Shown: in pieces, positions 44,606-53,021 of the stretch
Layout of the letters: each line of letters begins with the position of its first letter
Position numbering within the stretch: position 1 is the stretch's first letter
Origin: Kriegella sp963975415
GTDB lineage: Bacteria; Bacteroidota; Bacteroidia; Flavobacteriales; Flavobacteriaceae
Assembly: GCF_963975415.1 (NCBI RefSeq)
Contig: NZ_CAXBGN010000004.1
Location: 558,001-622,000, forward strand
Length of the DNA stretch: 64,000 bases
Reading direction: 5' to 3'
Made by a program: the position numbers and the translations under genes
The notes under the pieces: generated by a model
Seen by the model: only the letters and a program-made list of their open reading frames with translations
The model's database searches: none
Told to the model about the DNA's origin: nothing

Positions 44606-46162
44606 ATGAAAAGATTGAAAAATTCCCCATTCTTTTTAGCGCTTCTTCTTTGTGTCAATTTCTTGTCGTGCAAGAACGAAGAAAAAACCGGGGAAAATAG
44701 CGTCCTGCCCAATATCTTGTTCATACCGGTAGATGACCTTCGCCCTGAATTAGGGGTCTATGGTAATCCTTATATTAAAACTCCGAATATCGACCGCTTA
44801 GCCGAACAAGGTGTTGCATTCACCAGAGCCTATTGTCAACAGGCGGTTTGCAACCCTTCAAGAGCCAGCTTACTTACAGGGTTGCGCCCCGACTCGATTC
44901 AAGTCTGGGATTTGGCTACGCGACTACGCGACAAGGTACCCAATGTCGTCACCTTACCACAATATTTTAAACAAAATGGATATATAACGATAGGCCTAGG
45001 CAAAACTTTCCATAACGATATACAAGATTCCGTTTCTTGGACGGAGCGAACACACCTTGAAGGTTTTCCGTTTGATCCTGATGCGGTATATGCATCCAAA
45101 TTAAATCTTGATATACAAGAGGCTAAAAAACAAAAACTGATCGCCCAAGGAAAAATAAGGCTTGACCCCTTAGGGCAATGGTACCTTAAAGCAAACTCGA
45201 CAGAGAATGCGGATGTTCCCGATGACGCCTATTATGACGGTGCTCAAACTACATATGCCCTAGATAAATTGGAAGAGTTGGCCGTTCAAGGAAAACCTTT
45301 TTTTCTTTCCGTTGGGTATTACAAACCACACCTACCGTTCAACGCCCCGAAAAAATATTGGGACTTGTACGATAGAGATTCCGTACCCATTGCAGAAAAT
45401 CAATACATTCCGAAAGGCAGTCCTTCGTTTACCGTACACGGTGATCAAGAACCCCGATATTATGACGACAATCATGAATTGCCAAAACCAACAGAAGCAC
45501 CTTGGAGCGAAGACCGCCAACGCCAAATGAAGCACGCCTATTATGCGAGCGTTTCTTATATTGATGCCCAAATAGGACGGTTATATAACCAACTTGAAAA
45601 ACTAAAACTATTAGACAATACCATTATTGTACTTTGGGGAGACCATGGCTGGAAATTAGGCGAACACAACGGTTGGGGCAAAATGTCAAATTATGAAATT
45701 GATGCTCGTGTACCAATGATCGTAAGTGGTGCGAAGGTCAAGGCCAAGGGACAAAAGAGCAACGCCCTCACTGAACTTGTAGATATTTACCCAAGTCTTT
45801 GTGAAATGAGCGGACTGCCCATACCCGAATATTTGCACGGAAAAAATTTTGTGCCCTTACTTACAAATCCTGGGAAAGAATGGAAAACAGCCGCCTATAG
45901 CCAATTCCTCTTAGGAAGGTTCGGACCTTTAGAAACACGGGAAGAAGAACGTATGGGCTATTCGGTAAAAACGGACCGCTATCGCTACACGAAATGGTAC
46001 AAATGGAATAAAGAAGAAGAACAAAAGGGTGAATTTATCACTAGTGAACTCTACGACCATGCCAACGACCCCCAAGAAAACTTTAACGTTGCTCAAAAGC
46101 CAACCAACTTAGACGTGGTAAATCAGCTTACGCAAGAACTCGATAAAAATTTTCAACCATAA
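44606..46162 (+). CDS. Sulfatase of iduronate-2-sulfatase-like type, lipoprotein
   Basis: A 518-residue lipoprotein (lipobox FLSC). I chose the ATG at 44606, in front of the signal peptide MKRLKNSPFFLALLL; an ATG at 44570 would add 12 residues. The motif PNILFIPVDDLRPELGVYG is typical of the iduronate-2-sulfatase/heparan-type branch, and Cys82-Asn-Pro-Ser-Arg-ASLLTG is the activation site. GKTFH and WGDHGWKLGEHNGWGKMSNYE also mark this branch. It is the first gene of a six-gene plus-strand operon. The branch name does not mean the substrate contains iduronate; in algal-polysaccharide loci members cleave various sugar sulfates. Confidence 0.93.
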   Translation: MKRLKNSPFFLALLLCVNFLSCKNEEKTGENSVLPNILFIPVDDLRPELGVYGNPYIKTPNIDRLAEQGVAFTRAYCQQAVCNPSRASLLTGLRPDSIQVWDLATRLRDKVPNVVTLPQYFKQNGYITIGLGKTFHNDIQDSVSWTERTHLEGFPFDPDAVYASKLNLDIQEAKKQKLIAQGKIRLDPLGQWYLKANSTENADVPDDAYYDGAQTTYALDKLEELAVQGKPFFLSVGYYKPHLPFNAPKKYWDLYDRDSVPIAENQYIPKGSPSFTVHGDQEPRYYDDNHELPKPTEAPWSEDRQRQMKHAYYASVSYIDAQIGRLYNQLEKLKLLDNTIIVLWGDHGWKLGEHNGWGKMSNYEIDARVPMIVSGAKVKAKGQKSNALTELVDIYPSLCEMSGLPIPEYLHGKNFVPLLTNPGKEWKTAAYSQFLLGRFGPLETREEERMGYSVKTDRYRYTKWYKWNKEEEQKGEFITSELYDHANDPQENFNVAQKPTNLDVVNQLTQELDKNFQP

Positions 46163-46259
46163 AAACCAAGCTATTCCTAAAGATTCTTTGTTTTAAAACA
46201 TAGGGTATCTTACGAACAATTCGTCTATTAGCTGATACGAACTTTACCAAACCATTGAT

Positions 46260-47711
46260 ATGCGTTGCACCAATCTCTTTTACGGAAATCTATTGTTGTT
46301 GCTCACTGCTCTCAACACCGCAGTTCACGCCCAGACAAAAGAAAATCCTAATGTCGTCTTTATACTTGTTGATGATTTAGGTTGGATGGATATCTCGGCC
46401 AACGGAAGCACCTTCTACGAAACGCCGAATATTGATCAATTGGCAAAAGAAGGCATTCGCTTCACACAGGCCTATGCCGCATCACCTATTTGTTCGCCCA
46501 CTAGGGCCTCTATCCTGACCGGAAAGAATCCGGCGCGTATCGATCTTACGCAATGGATCGGGGGTCCAGGTAATCCCAATTATTTAAGAAACCTTCCGCT
46601 AGAGGAAGTACTGTTCCCCGAACTGTTGCAAGATGCCGGCTACAAAACCGCTTTTATGGGTAAATGGCACCTCAACAATGTGGCAGGTGAAGAAACATTC
46701 TGGCCCGACAAGCAAGGGTTTGACGTAAATGTGGCCGGACATTTCAGAGGGGGGTTGTACATCAAGAACAAGTATTTCTCGCCATGGAATATTCCGAATT
46801 TAGAGAACGGTCCCGAAGGGGAATACATGACAGATCGTTTGGCCGATGAAGCAGTCCAATTTATTGAGATCAATTCCAACAACCCATTTCTTCTCTATTT
46901 TTCGCTCTATTCCGTACATGCACCATTTGACGCCCCGGCAGACAGGGTCGCTAAATATGAAAAGAAAAAGAAGGCATTGAACTTGACCGATGAAGAACGA
47001 TTTGCAGAAGAAACCAATACTGAAAAACCCTTCACTTACCGAGTAAAACAAGACCACCCGACCTATGCGGCCATGGTAGAATCAATGGACATGGCCGTTG
47101 GAAAAATACTGGGCAAACTCAAAGAAAAAGGTGTTGCCGACAATACGGTGGTTATCTTTTTCTCCGACAACGGAGGTTTATCTACCTCGGAAGGCATACC
47201 GACCGCAAACACCCCGCTACGAGCTGGCAAAGGTTGGTTGTATGAAGGTGGCATAAGAGAGCCTGCCATTATTAAATGGCCGGGTACCGTAACACCGGGT
47301 ATTGTATCTGACGCTGTCATTACAAGTATGGACTTTTACCCTACTATTCTCGAAATGACGGGACAACCGATACGACCAGATTTGCATGTCGATGGTAAAA
47401 GCTTGGTGCCTCTCCTCAAAGGAAAAGCCAATAAAATGCATGAGGCTACCTATTATCATTATCCGCATCGGTCTAACCAAAAAGGGAGCCCCAGTAGCGC
47501 TATTAGGGATGGAGATTACAAATTGATCGTATTTCTTAAGGACAACCGATTTGAATTGTACAATTTAAAAAACGACATTGGTGAAACGCATAACTTGGCC
47601 ACTGAACTGCCAGAGCTTACAAACCATTTGTACAAAAAACTTTATGAATGGTGGAACGAGGTAGATGCCAAGTTCCCAAAAGAATTCATTAAAAAAGCAC
47701 CTCAAAGCTAA
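46260..47711 (+). CDS. Sulfatase, formylglycine-dependent (family S1), periplasmic
   Basis: A 483-residue enzyme with a type I signal peptide cut near AVHA-Q, not a lipobox, so probably periplasmic. Metal-site motif PNVVFILVDDLGWMDISANG; activation motif Cys78-Ser-Pro-Thr-Arg-ASILTG; then FMGKWHL and FFSDNGGLSTSEG. It resembles the arylsulfatase A branch with the short C-terminal domain (ELYNLKNDIGETHNLA). It lies 97 nt after the previous sulfatase and 30 nt before the esterase. Acting in the periplasm would place it after import by a SusC. Confidence 0.93.
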   Translation: MRCTNLFYGNLLLLLTALNTAVHAQTKENPNVVFILVDDLGWMDISANGSTFYETPNIDQLAKEGIRFTQAYAASPICSPTRASILTGKNPARIDLTQWIGGPGNPNYLRNLPLEEVLFPELLQDAGYKTAFMGKWHLNNVAGEETFWPDKQGFDVNVAGHFRGGLYIKNKYFSPWNIPNLENGPEGEYMTDRLADEAVQFIEINSNNPFLLYFSLYSVHAPFDAPADRVAKYEKKKKALNLTDEERFAEETNTEKPFTYRVKQDHPTYAAMVESMDMAVGKILGKLKEKGVADNTVVIFFSDNGGLSTSEGIPTANTPLRAGKGWLYEGGIREPAIIKWPGTVTPGIVSDAVITSMDFYPTILEMTGQPIRPDLHVDGKSLVPLLKGKANKMHEATYYHYPHRSNQKGSPSSAIRDGDYKLIVFLKDNRFELYNLKNDIGETHNLATELPELTNHLYKKLYEWWNEVDAKFPKEFIKKAPQS

Positions 47712-47741
47712 ACCTGCCTCTAAAGAAATTCAATTTTTATT

Positions 47742-50306
47742 ATGCCTATAAAATTAACTCGATTTTTACTTCTCTTATTTATATTGACTGTTGCCCATGG
47801 CAATGGTCAAAAAGAAAAAACAGTAAAAGTGGCCTGCATTGGCAACAGTATCACCTTTGGCTACGGAATAAAAGACCGTATCAAAAACGCATATCCCGAA
47901 CAATTAAAACGGATGCTGGGTGAAGGCTATGAAGTCAAAAATTTTGGGGTTAGCGGGCGTACATTGCTTTCAAAGGGCAATGCCCCCTATATTGAATCAG
48001 GTGCCTATAGCCAAGCATTAGCCTACGAGCCAGATATTGTCATCATTAAACTGGGCACCAATGACAGCAAAGATTTCAATTGGGTTTATAAAAATGATTT
48101 CAAGACCGATTATCTAAATCTCCTTAAAACTTTTCAAGATTTAAAATCTAAACCGACCATTTATCTGTGCCTTGCAGCACCCGTCTATAAAAAGGGAAAG
48201 AAAATTAGTGCAGAAGTCGTAGCAAACGGGGTCAATCCGAAAATAAGGGAAATCGCCAAAGAACAGCAGATTGCATTAATAGATCTTTATACCCCCTTAC
48301 TTGATAAAGGAGCGTTTTTTCCCGATGCGATACATCCCAACGGAAAAGGTGCCGGTGAAATGGCCAAGATCGTTTATCAAAATATTACGGGTAAATCAGG
48401 CGCTTTGGTTGACCAAAATTTTCCTGGAAAAAAGTCGGGCTGGAAAGGGTTTACCAAATATTCTTTTGAATTTGACGGAAAGAAGGCATTTGTTGTTGAA
48501 CCCACCAAGGCCCTAAATAGCAAACCTTGGGTATGGCGAGCCCGTTTCCCCGGGTGGCATACCGAAATGGACAGCATCTTACTTTCCGAAGGGTTTCATA
48601 TTGCTTACCTGAACACAAACTCACAATTCGGGAGCCCTAGGGCCGTAAAATCTTGGGACAGGTTTTACAAATACCTAACTAAATCTCATGACTTTAGTGA
48701 TAAAGTAGCATTAGAAGGCGTTAGCCGCGGTGGGCTATTCATTTACAATTGGGCAAAAAAATACCCTGAACGGGTCAGTTGCATTTATGCCGAAGCACCA
48801 GTCTGCGACTTTACAAGTTGGCCCGGTGGTTTTGGTACAGGCATCGGTTCTACCAAAGATTGGAAAATTCTAAAAAAGGAGTACGGATTCAACACAGATT
48901 CAGAAGCGAAAAAATATATTGGCAACCCTATTGATGGTTTGGAAAAATTAGCGGCGGCCAAAGTGCCGGTACTGCATATGATAAGCTTGACAGATTCAGT
49001 AGTTCCCCCAAAAGAAAACACGCTTCCGTTAATCAACAAATACATAGAGCTGGGAGGAATTGCCACTGTTGTTACCTGCACCGAAGGAAAGCAAACATTA
49101 CACGGGCACCACTTTCCTATAGAAACCCCAAGGCTAGGAGCAGATTTCATAAAATACAATACCAAAATTGAGATGGGGCCATTGTCCTCAAAACCCTATC
49201 ATAAACTGAGGAGCGGACTTCAAAACAGTATCATAAAATTTGAACATGAGAAAAAAGGAAGAGTCGCCTTTTTAGGAGGCTCTATAACACACAATGGCGG
49301 TTGGCGAGATAGTATCAGCAACTATATTCGGCAGCGATTTCCTGATACGGAATTTGAATTTATAGAAGCCGGTATTCCCTCAATGGGTTCTACCCCTGGG
49401 GCCTTTCGTATGGAACGCGACCTGTTCAAAGATGGACCAATTGACCTTTTGTTCGAAGAAGCGGCCGTCAATGATGCTACGAACGGCAGAACTGATGAAG
49501 AACAAATACGAGCTATGGAAGGTATTGTAAGACATGCCCGTTATGAAAACCCTGCTACTGATATTGTTATTATGCATTTTGTAGACCCCGGTAAAATGAA
49601 AACCTATCGAAAAGCCGAAATACCTGTGGTCATTCAAAATCACGAAAAAGTTGCCGCACATTATGAGGTACCGACCATCAATTTAGCGAAAGAAGTAACC
49701 GATAGAATAGATGCAGGAGAATTTTCATGGAAAGACGATTTTAAAAATTTACATCCTTCTCCATTCGGTCAGGGAATTTACGCCAACTCTATGATAGCGT
49801 TTTTAGAGGAAGCTTGGGTTAAACCTATAGCGGAAGATGACAAAATAAAAAGTTACGCCCTACCGGAACCCATTGATGTATTGAATTACGACAACGGTGC
49901 ACTGATACCCATTTCGGCCGTAAGGTTTAATGGGGATTGGCAAATAAATCAAAACTGGACGCCGACAGACGGTAAGGGAACCAGAGAGAATTATACCAAC
50001 GTACCCATGCTTATAGGCGAGGGCGACGGAAAAGTAAGCTTTAATTTCGTTGGAAATACAGTTGGCATCGCAGTTGCAGCCGGACCAGATGCTGGAATAA
50101 TCGAATATAGAATCGATAAAGGCAATTGGCAAAAACTCGAACTTCTTACCAGTTGGAGCCGAAGCCTACATCTGCCTTGGTTCTTTACTTTAGGTACAGG
50201 CTTAGAACACAAGAAGCACACATTGCAAATAAAAATTGCGAAAAAAGAAGATGCAAAAAGGGCAGGAAACACCTGTAGAATACGCTATTTCTACGTTAAC
50301 AAATAA
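47742..50306 (+). CDS. Three-domain esterase: SGNH hydrolase, alpha/beta hydrolase, second SGNH hydrolase
   Basis: An exported 854-residue multi-esterase (signal peptide to about VAHG). Domain 1 (about 25-215) is an SGNH hydrolase: Ser36 in CIGNSITFGYG, LGTNDS and DAIHPNGKG. Domain 2 (about 225-480) is an alpha/beta hydrolase with nucleophile Ser328 in EGVSRGG and a possible acid/His pair in SLTDSVVPP and LHGHHFP. Domain 3 (about 490-690) is another SGNH hydrolase with Ser514 in FLGGSITHNGGW and a DxxH-like NLHPSPFGQG. A C-terminal beta domain (700-854) may bind carbohydrate. All three nucleophile motifs look intact. It probably removes acetyl or other acyl groups from the glycan; carbohydrate-esterase family membership is not assigned. 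Confidence 0.85.
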   Translation: MPIKLTRFLLLLFILTVAHGNGQKEKTVKVACIGNSITFGYGIKDRIKNAYPEQLKRMLGEGYEVKNFGVSGRTLLSKGNAPYIESGAYSQALAYEPDIVIIKLGTNDSKDFNWVYKNDFKTDYLNLLKTFQDLKSKPTIYLCLAAPVYKKGKKISAEVVANGVNPKIREIAKEQQIALIDLYTPLLDKGAFFPDAIHPNGKGAGEMAKIVYQNITGKSGALVDQNFPGKKSGWKGFTKYSFEFDGKKAFVVEPTKALNSKPWVWRARFPGWHTEMDSILLSEGFHIAYLNTNSQFGSPRAVKSWDRFYKYLTKSHDFSDKVALEGVSRGGLFIYNWAKKYPERVSCIYAEAPVCDFTSWPGGFGTGIGSTKDWKILKKEYGFNTDSEAKKYIGNPIDGLEKLAAAKVPVLHMISLTDSVVPPKENTLPLINKYIELGGIATVVTCTEGKQTLHGHHFPIETPRLGADFIKYNTKIEMGPLSSKPYHKLRSGLQNSIIKFEHEKKGRVAFLGGSITHNGGWRDSISNYIRQRFPDTEFEFIEAGIPSMGSTPGAFRMERDLFKDGPIDLLFEEAAVNDATNGRTDEEQIRAMEGIVRHARYENPATDIVIMHFVDPGKMKTYRKAEIPVVIQNHEKVAAHYEVPTINLAKEVTDRIDAGEFSWKDDFKNLHPSPFGQGIYANSMIAFLEEAWVKPIAEDDKIKSYALPEPIDVLNYDNGALIPISAVRFNGDWQINQNWTPTDGKGTRENYTNVPMLIGEGDGKVSFNFVGNTVGIAVAAGPDAGIIEYRIDKGNWQKLELLTSWSRSLHLPWFFTLGTGLEHKKHTLQIKIAKKEDAKRAGNTCRIRYFYVNK

Positions 50307-50330
50307 TTTACCAACAATCTCATATCCCTT

Positions 50331-52940
50331 ATGAATAAGCCAATTACAGATATCACGAATAGCTTTTTCAGACTAGTTTTGTTCACACTGTTCTTGTCGG
50401 CTACAACGGTCTATGCCCAAAAACCGGTTAAGGTATTTATTCTAGCGGGCCAATCAAATATGCAAGGGCATGGTGAAATTGAAAAAGGGGAAAAAGGCAA
50501 TCTAAAATGGGTCGTCAAAAATGACAAAAATGGTGATTTTCAACATTTGGTCAATTCCAATGGAGATTGGAGTGAAAGAGAAGATGTATCTATTTATACC
50601 TGGGATAAATTCGATTCTATAAAAACGGGGAAATTGAGTGCGGGATATGGGGCATTTGATACCACCATTGGGCCCGAACTAGAGTTCGGCCATGTTATGG
50701 GCGAAAATTTTGAAAACAAGGTACTTCTTATAAAAACGGCCTGGGGTGGTAAAAGTCTGGCAGTTGATTTCTGCCCGCCAAGTGCAGCAAGTGAAAAAGG
50801 CTATGACCACGCCCCCGCCCAAGCTAAAGATACTGGTTATTACTATGTTCAAATGATGTCTACCATATACAAAGTATTAGACCATTTAGATCAATATGTT
50901 CCAGACTACAAAGGTGAAGGCTACGAACTTTCTGGTTTTGGTTGGCATCAAGGTTGGAACGACCGCGCCAATAAAAAAGCAAATGCAGCGTATGAGTCAA
51001 ACCTAAAGCATCTGATAAAAGATGTCAGACGTGACCTTGGCAGCCCCGAACTTCCTTTTGTCATTGCCACTACCGGCATGAAGGGCTGGGAAGACAAAAA
51101 TCCCTTAGCACTATCTTTAATGAACGCACAATTGGCTATGGCCGATTATCCAGAATTCAAGAACAACGTATCCGTTGTCGATACTAGGGATTTTTGGCGT
51201 GACATTGAGGACTCCCCTTCCAAACAGACCTACCATTGGTGTAGAAATGCAGAATCGTACCTGCTTGTCGGCCAATCGATGGCAAAAGCCATGCTGGGTT
51301 TACTTGAAAACAATAAAAACTTCAAGCCAGAATTAAAGAATGTAAAAAACTATGATAATGAGTACCTGACCCCCACCCCACCCATGGGCTGGAACAGCTG
51401 GAATGCTTTTGAAAAGGATATTGATGAAAAGAAAATAATGAACATGGCCGATATTATGGTCAGTTCGGGCATGAGAGATGCGGGCTACGAATATTTGGTT
51501 ATCGACGATGCGTGGATGGCACCGGAAAGAAATGAGGATGGTCAGTTGGTCGCCGATCCGGTCAAATTTCCTGGGGGCATGAAGGCCATAGGCGATTATA
51601 TTCATAGCAAAGGACTTAAATATGGAATTTACGAATGTAGGGGCGATCTTACTTGCCAAAAACTGCCCGGTAGTTTCGAACACGAACAGACCGATATGGA
51701 TTCTTTCGCTTCCTGGGGAGTAGATTACATCAAACTAGACGCTTGTTTTGCGATAAAAAACGGACGTCTATCCAGTGAAGATTTAGATGTTTATCATAAG
51801 GCTATAGAAAACACGGGCAGACCAATGGTGTTGAGTATTTCAGATTTCGGTAGCGGTGCCTGGGCTTGGGGCGGTAAAAACTATGGCGAGCTTTGGCGTA
51901 CATCGGGCGATATTTATCCTACCATAAGATCGGTCTATAACTGTGCAAATACCTCCGGAGGTGACGGATCTATCCATCCCGCTTTCAAAGGGTTATGGCA
52001 ATTTGCCGGTCCCGATAGTTGGAACGACCCCGATATGCTCCAAGTCGGTAATTTAAAAACTACTTTAGAAGACAAGGCGCACTTCAGCCTTTGGAGTATT
52101 TTAGCAGCGCCGATAATGGCAGGAAATGACCTCAGTACCATGACCGAAGAAACCAAAAACATATTATTGGCGTCTGAAGTAATCGCCATCAATCAAGATG
52201 CTAGGGCACATCAGGGGTATAAAGTATTTGACAGAGACAGTGTTGAAATTTATAATAAACCATTAGCCGATGGCACAACAGCTGTCTTATTACTGAACAA
52301 AGGAGAAAAAAGAACCAATATCAGGGTACAGTTTAATGCTATAGGACTTCAAGGGAAACAAAAAATTCGGGATTTATGGCGTAAAAAAGACTTGGGCGAA
52401 TTCGATAATTCATTTACTGCTACAAATCTTGGCAAGCATGAGCATGTACTCGTAAAAATCGGAACTAAAGGAGCAACTCCTATCAAAGGTCCGGCTGCGG
52501 TATCGGAAGACAAATACACCGTCACCCAATTGGGAACCACCTACCTCAGCGACCTTTTCTATATGTTAAAAAAAGGAAATGCCCCGGCGACCGATACCAA
52601 CTTCCATGGAAAACCAATAAAAATCAAGGGAAAGAAGTATAAAAAAGGCCTGGGGGTTAAAAGTAATTCCTCGACCATGTACCGACTCAATTCAAAAGCA
52701 GACCGATTCAAGGCTATCGTTGCTTTGGACAAAACCGCTCCGAAAGATTCTACTGGGCAATTTAAAATAATGGTAGAAGAAAGATTCGGGGGGCGGGTTC
52801 TTTTTGATAGCGGCAAAATTAAAAAGGGAGAAAAGGCAGAATTAGATATTGATGTAAAAAACCTGGATTTTATCCTATTGGAATTTACGGGAAAAAAAGT
52901 ATTTGGAAACTGGGCCGAAGCCCGTGTTATATCTGAATAG
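50331..52940 (+). CDS. Fusion of SASA-type carbohydrate esterase, GH27 alpha-galactosidase and NPCBM domain
   Basis: An exported 869-residue fusion (signal peptide to VYAQ). The N-terminal third (about 34-325) is a sialate-O-acetylesterase-like (SASA) esterase: Ser42 in LAGQSNMQGHG, then FGWHQGWND. From 341 comes a GH27 alpha-galactosidase: PPMGWNSWNAF, nucleophile Asp470 in YIKLDACF, acid/base Asp527 in WRTSGDIYP and NDPDMLQVG. The C-terminus (about 725-869) is an NPCBM/NEW2-like binding domain (GLGVKSNSSTMYRL). It sits 24 nt after the three-domain esterase. The order suggests deacylation coupled to removal of alpha-D-galactose, although GH27 also includes arabinopyranosidases. Confidence 0.91.
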   Translation: MNKPITDITNSFFRLVLFTLFLSATTVYAQKPVKVFILAGQSNMQGHGEIEKGEKGNLKWVVKNDKNGDFQHLVNSNGDWSEREDVSIYTWDKFDSIKTGKLSAGYGAFDTTIGPELEFGHVMGENFENKVLLIKTAWGGKSLAVDFCPPSAASEKGYDHAPAQAKDTGYYYVQMMSTIYKVLDHLDQYVPDYKGEGYELSGFGWHQGWNDRANKKANAAYESNLKHLIKDVRRDLGSPELPFVIATTGMKGWEDKNPLALSLMNAQLAMADYPEFKNNVSVVDTRDFWRDIEDSPSKQTYHWCRNAESYLLVGQSMAKAMLGLLENNKNFKPELKNVKNYDNEYLTPTPPMGWNSWNAFEKDIDEKKIMNMADIMVSSGMRDAGYEYLVIDDAWMAPERNEDGQLVADPVKFPGGMKAIGDYIHSKGLKYGIYECRGDLTCQKLPGSFEHEQTDMDSFASWGVDYIKLDACFAIKNGRLSSEDLDVYHKAIENTGRPMVLSISDFGSGAWAWGGKNYGELWRTSGDIYPTIRSVYNCANTSGGDGSIHPAFKGLWQFAGPDSWNDPDMLQVGNLKTTLEDKAHFSLWSILAAPIMAGNDLSTMTEETKNILLASEVIAINQDARAHQGYKVFDRDSVEIYNKPLADGTTAVLLLNKGEKRTNIRVQFNAIGLQGKQKIRDLWRKKDLGEFDNSFTATNLGKHEHVLVKIGTKGATPIKGPAAVSEDKYTVTQLGTTYLSDLFYMLKKGNAPATDTNFHGKPIKIKGKKYKKGLGVKSNSSTMYRLNSKADRFKAIVALDKTAPKDSTGQFKIMVEERFGGRVLFDSGKIKKGEKAELDIDVKNLDFILLEFTGKKVFGNWAEARVISE

Positions 52941-53021
52941 GAGGAAACAAATTCCTTTTATAGTAAAAGTGCGGTATATTATTTTAATCCCGACCAAACA
53001 AAATAAAAAAGCATAGCCAAA

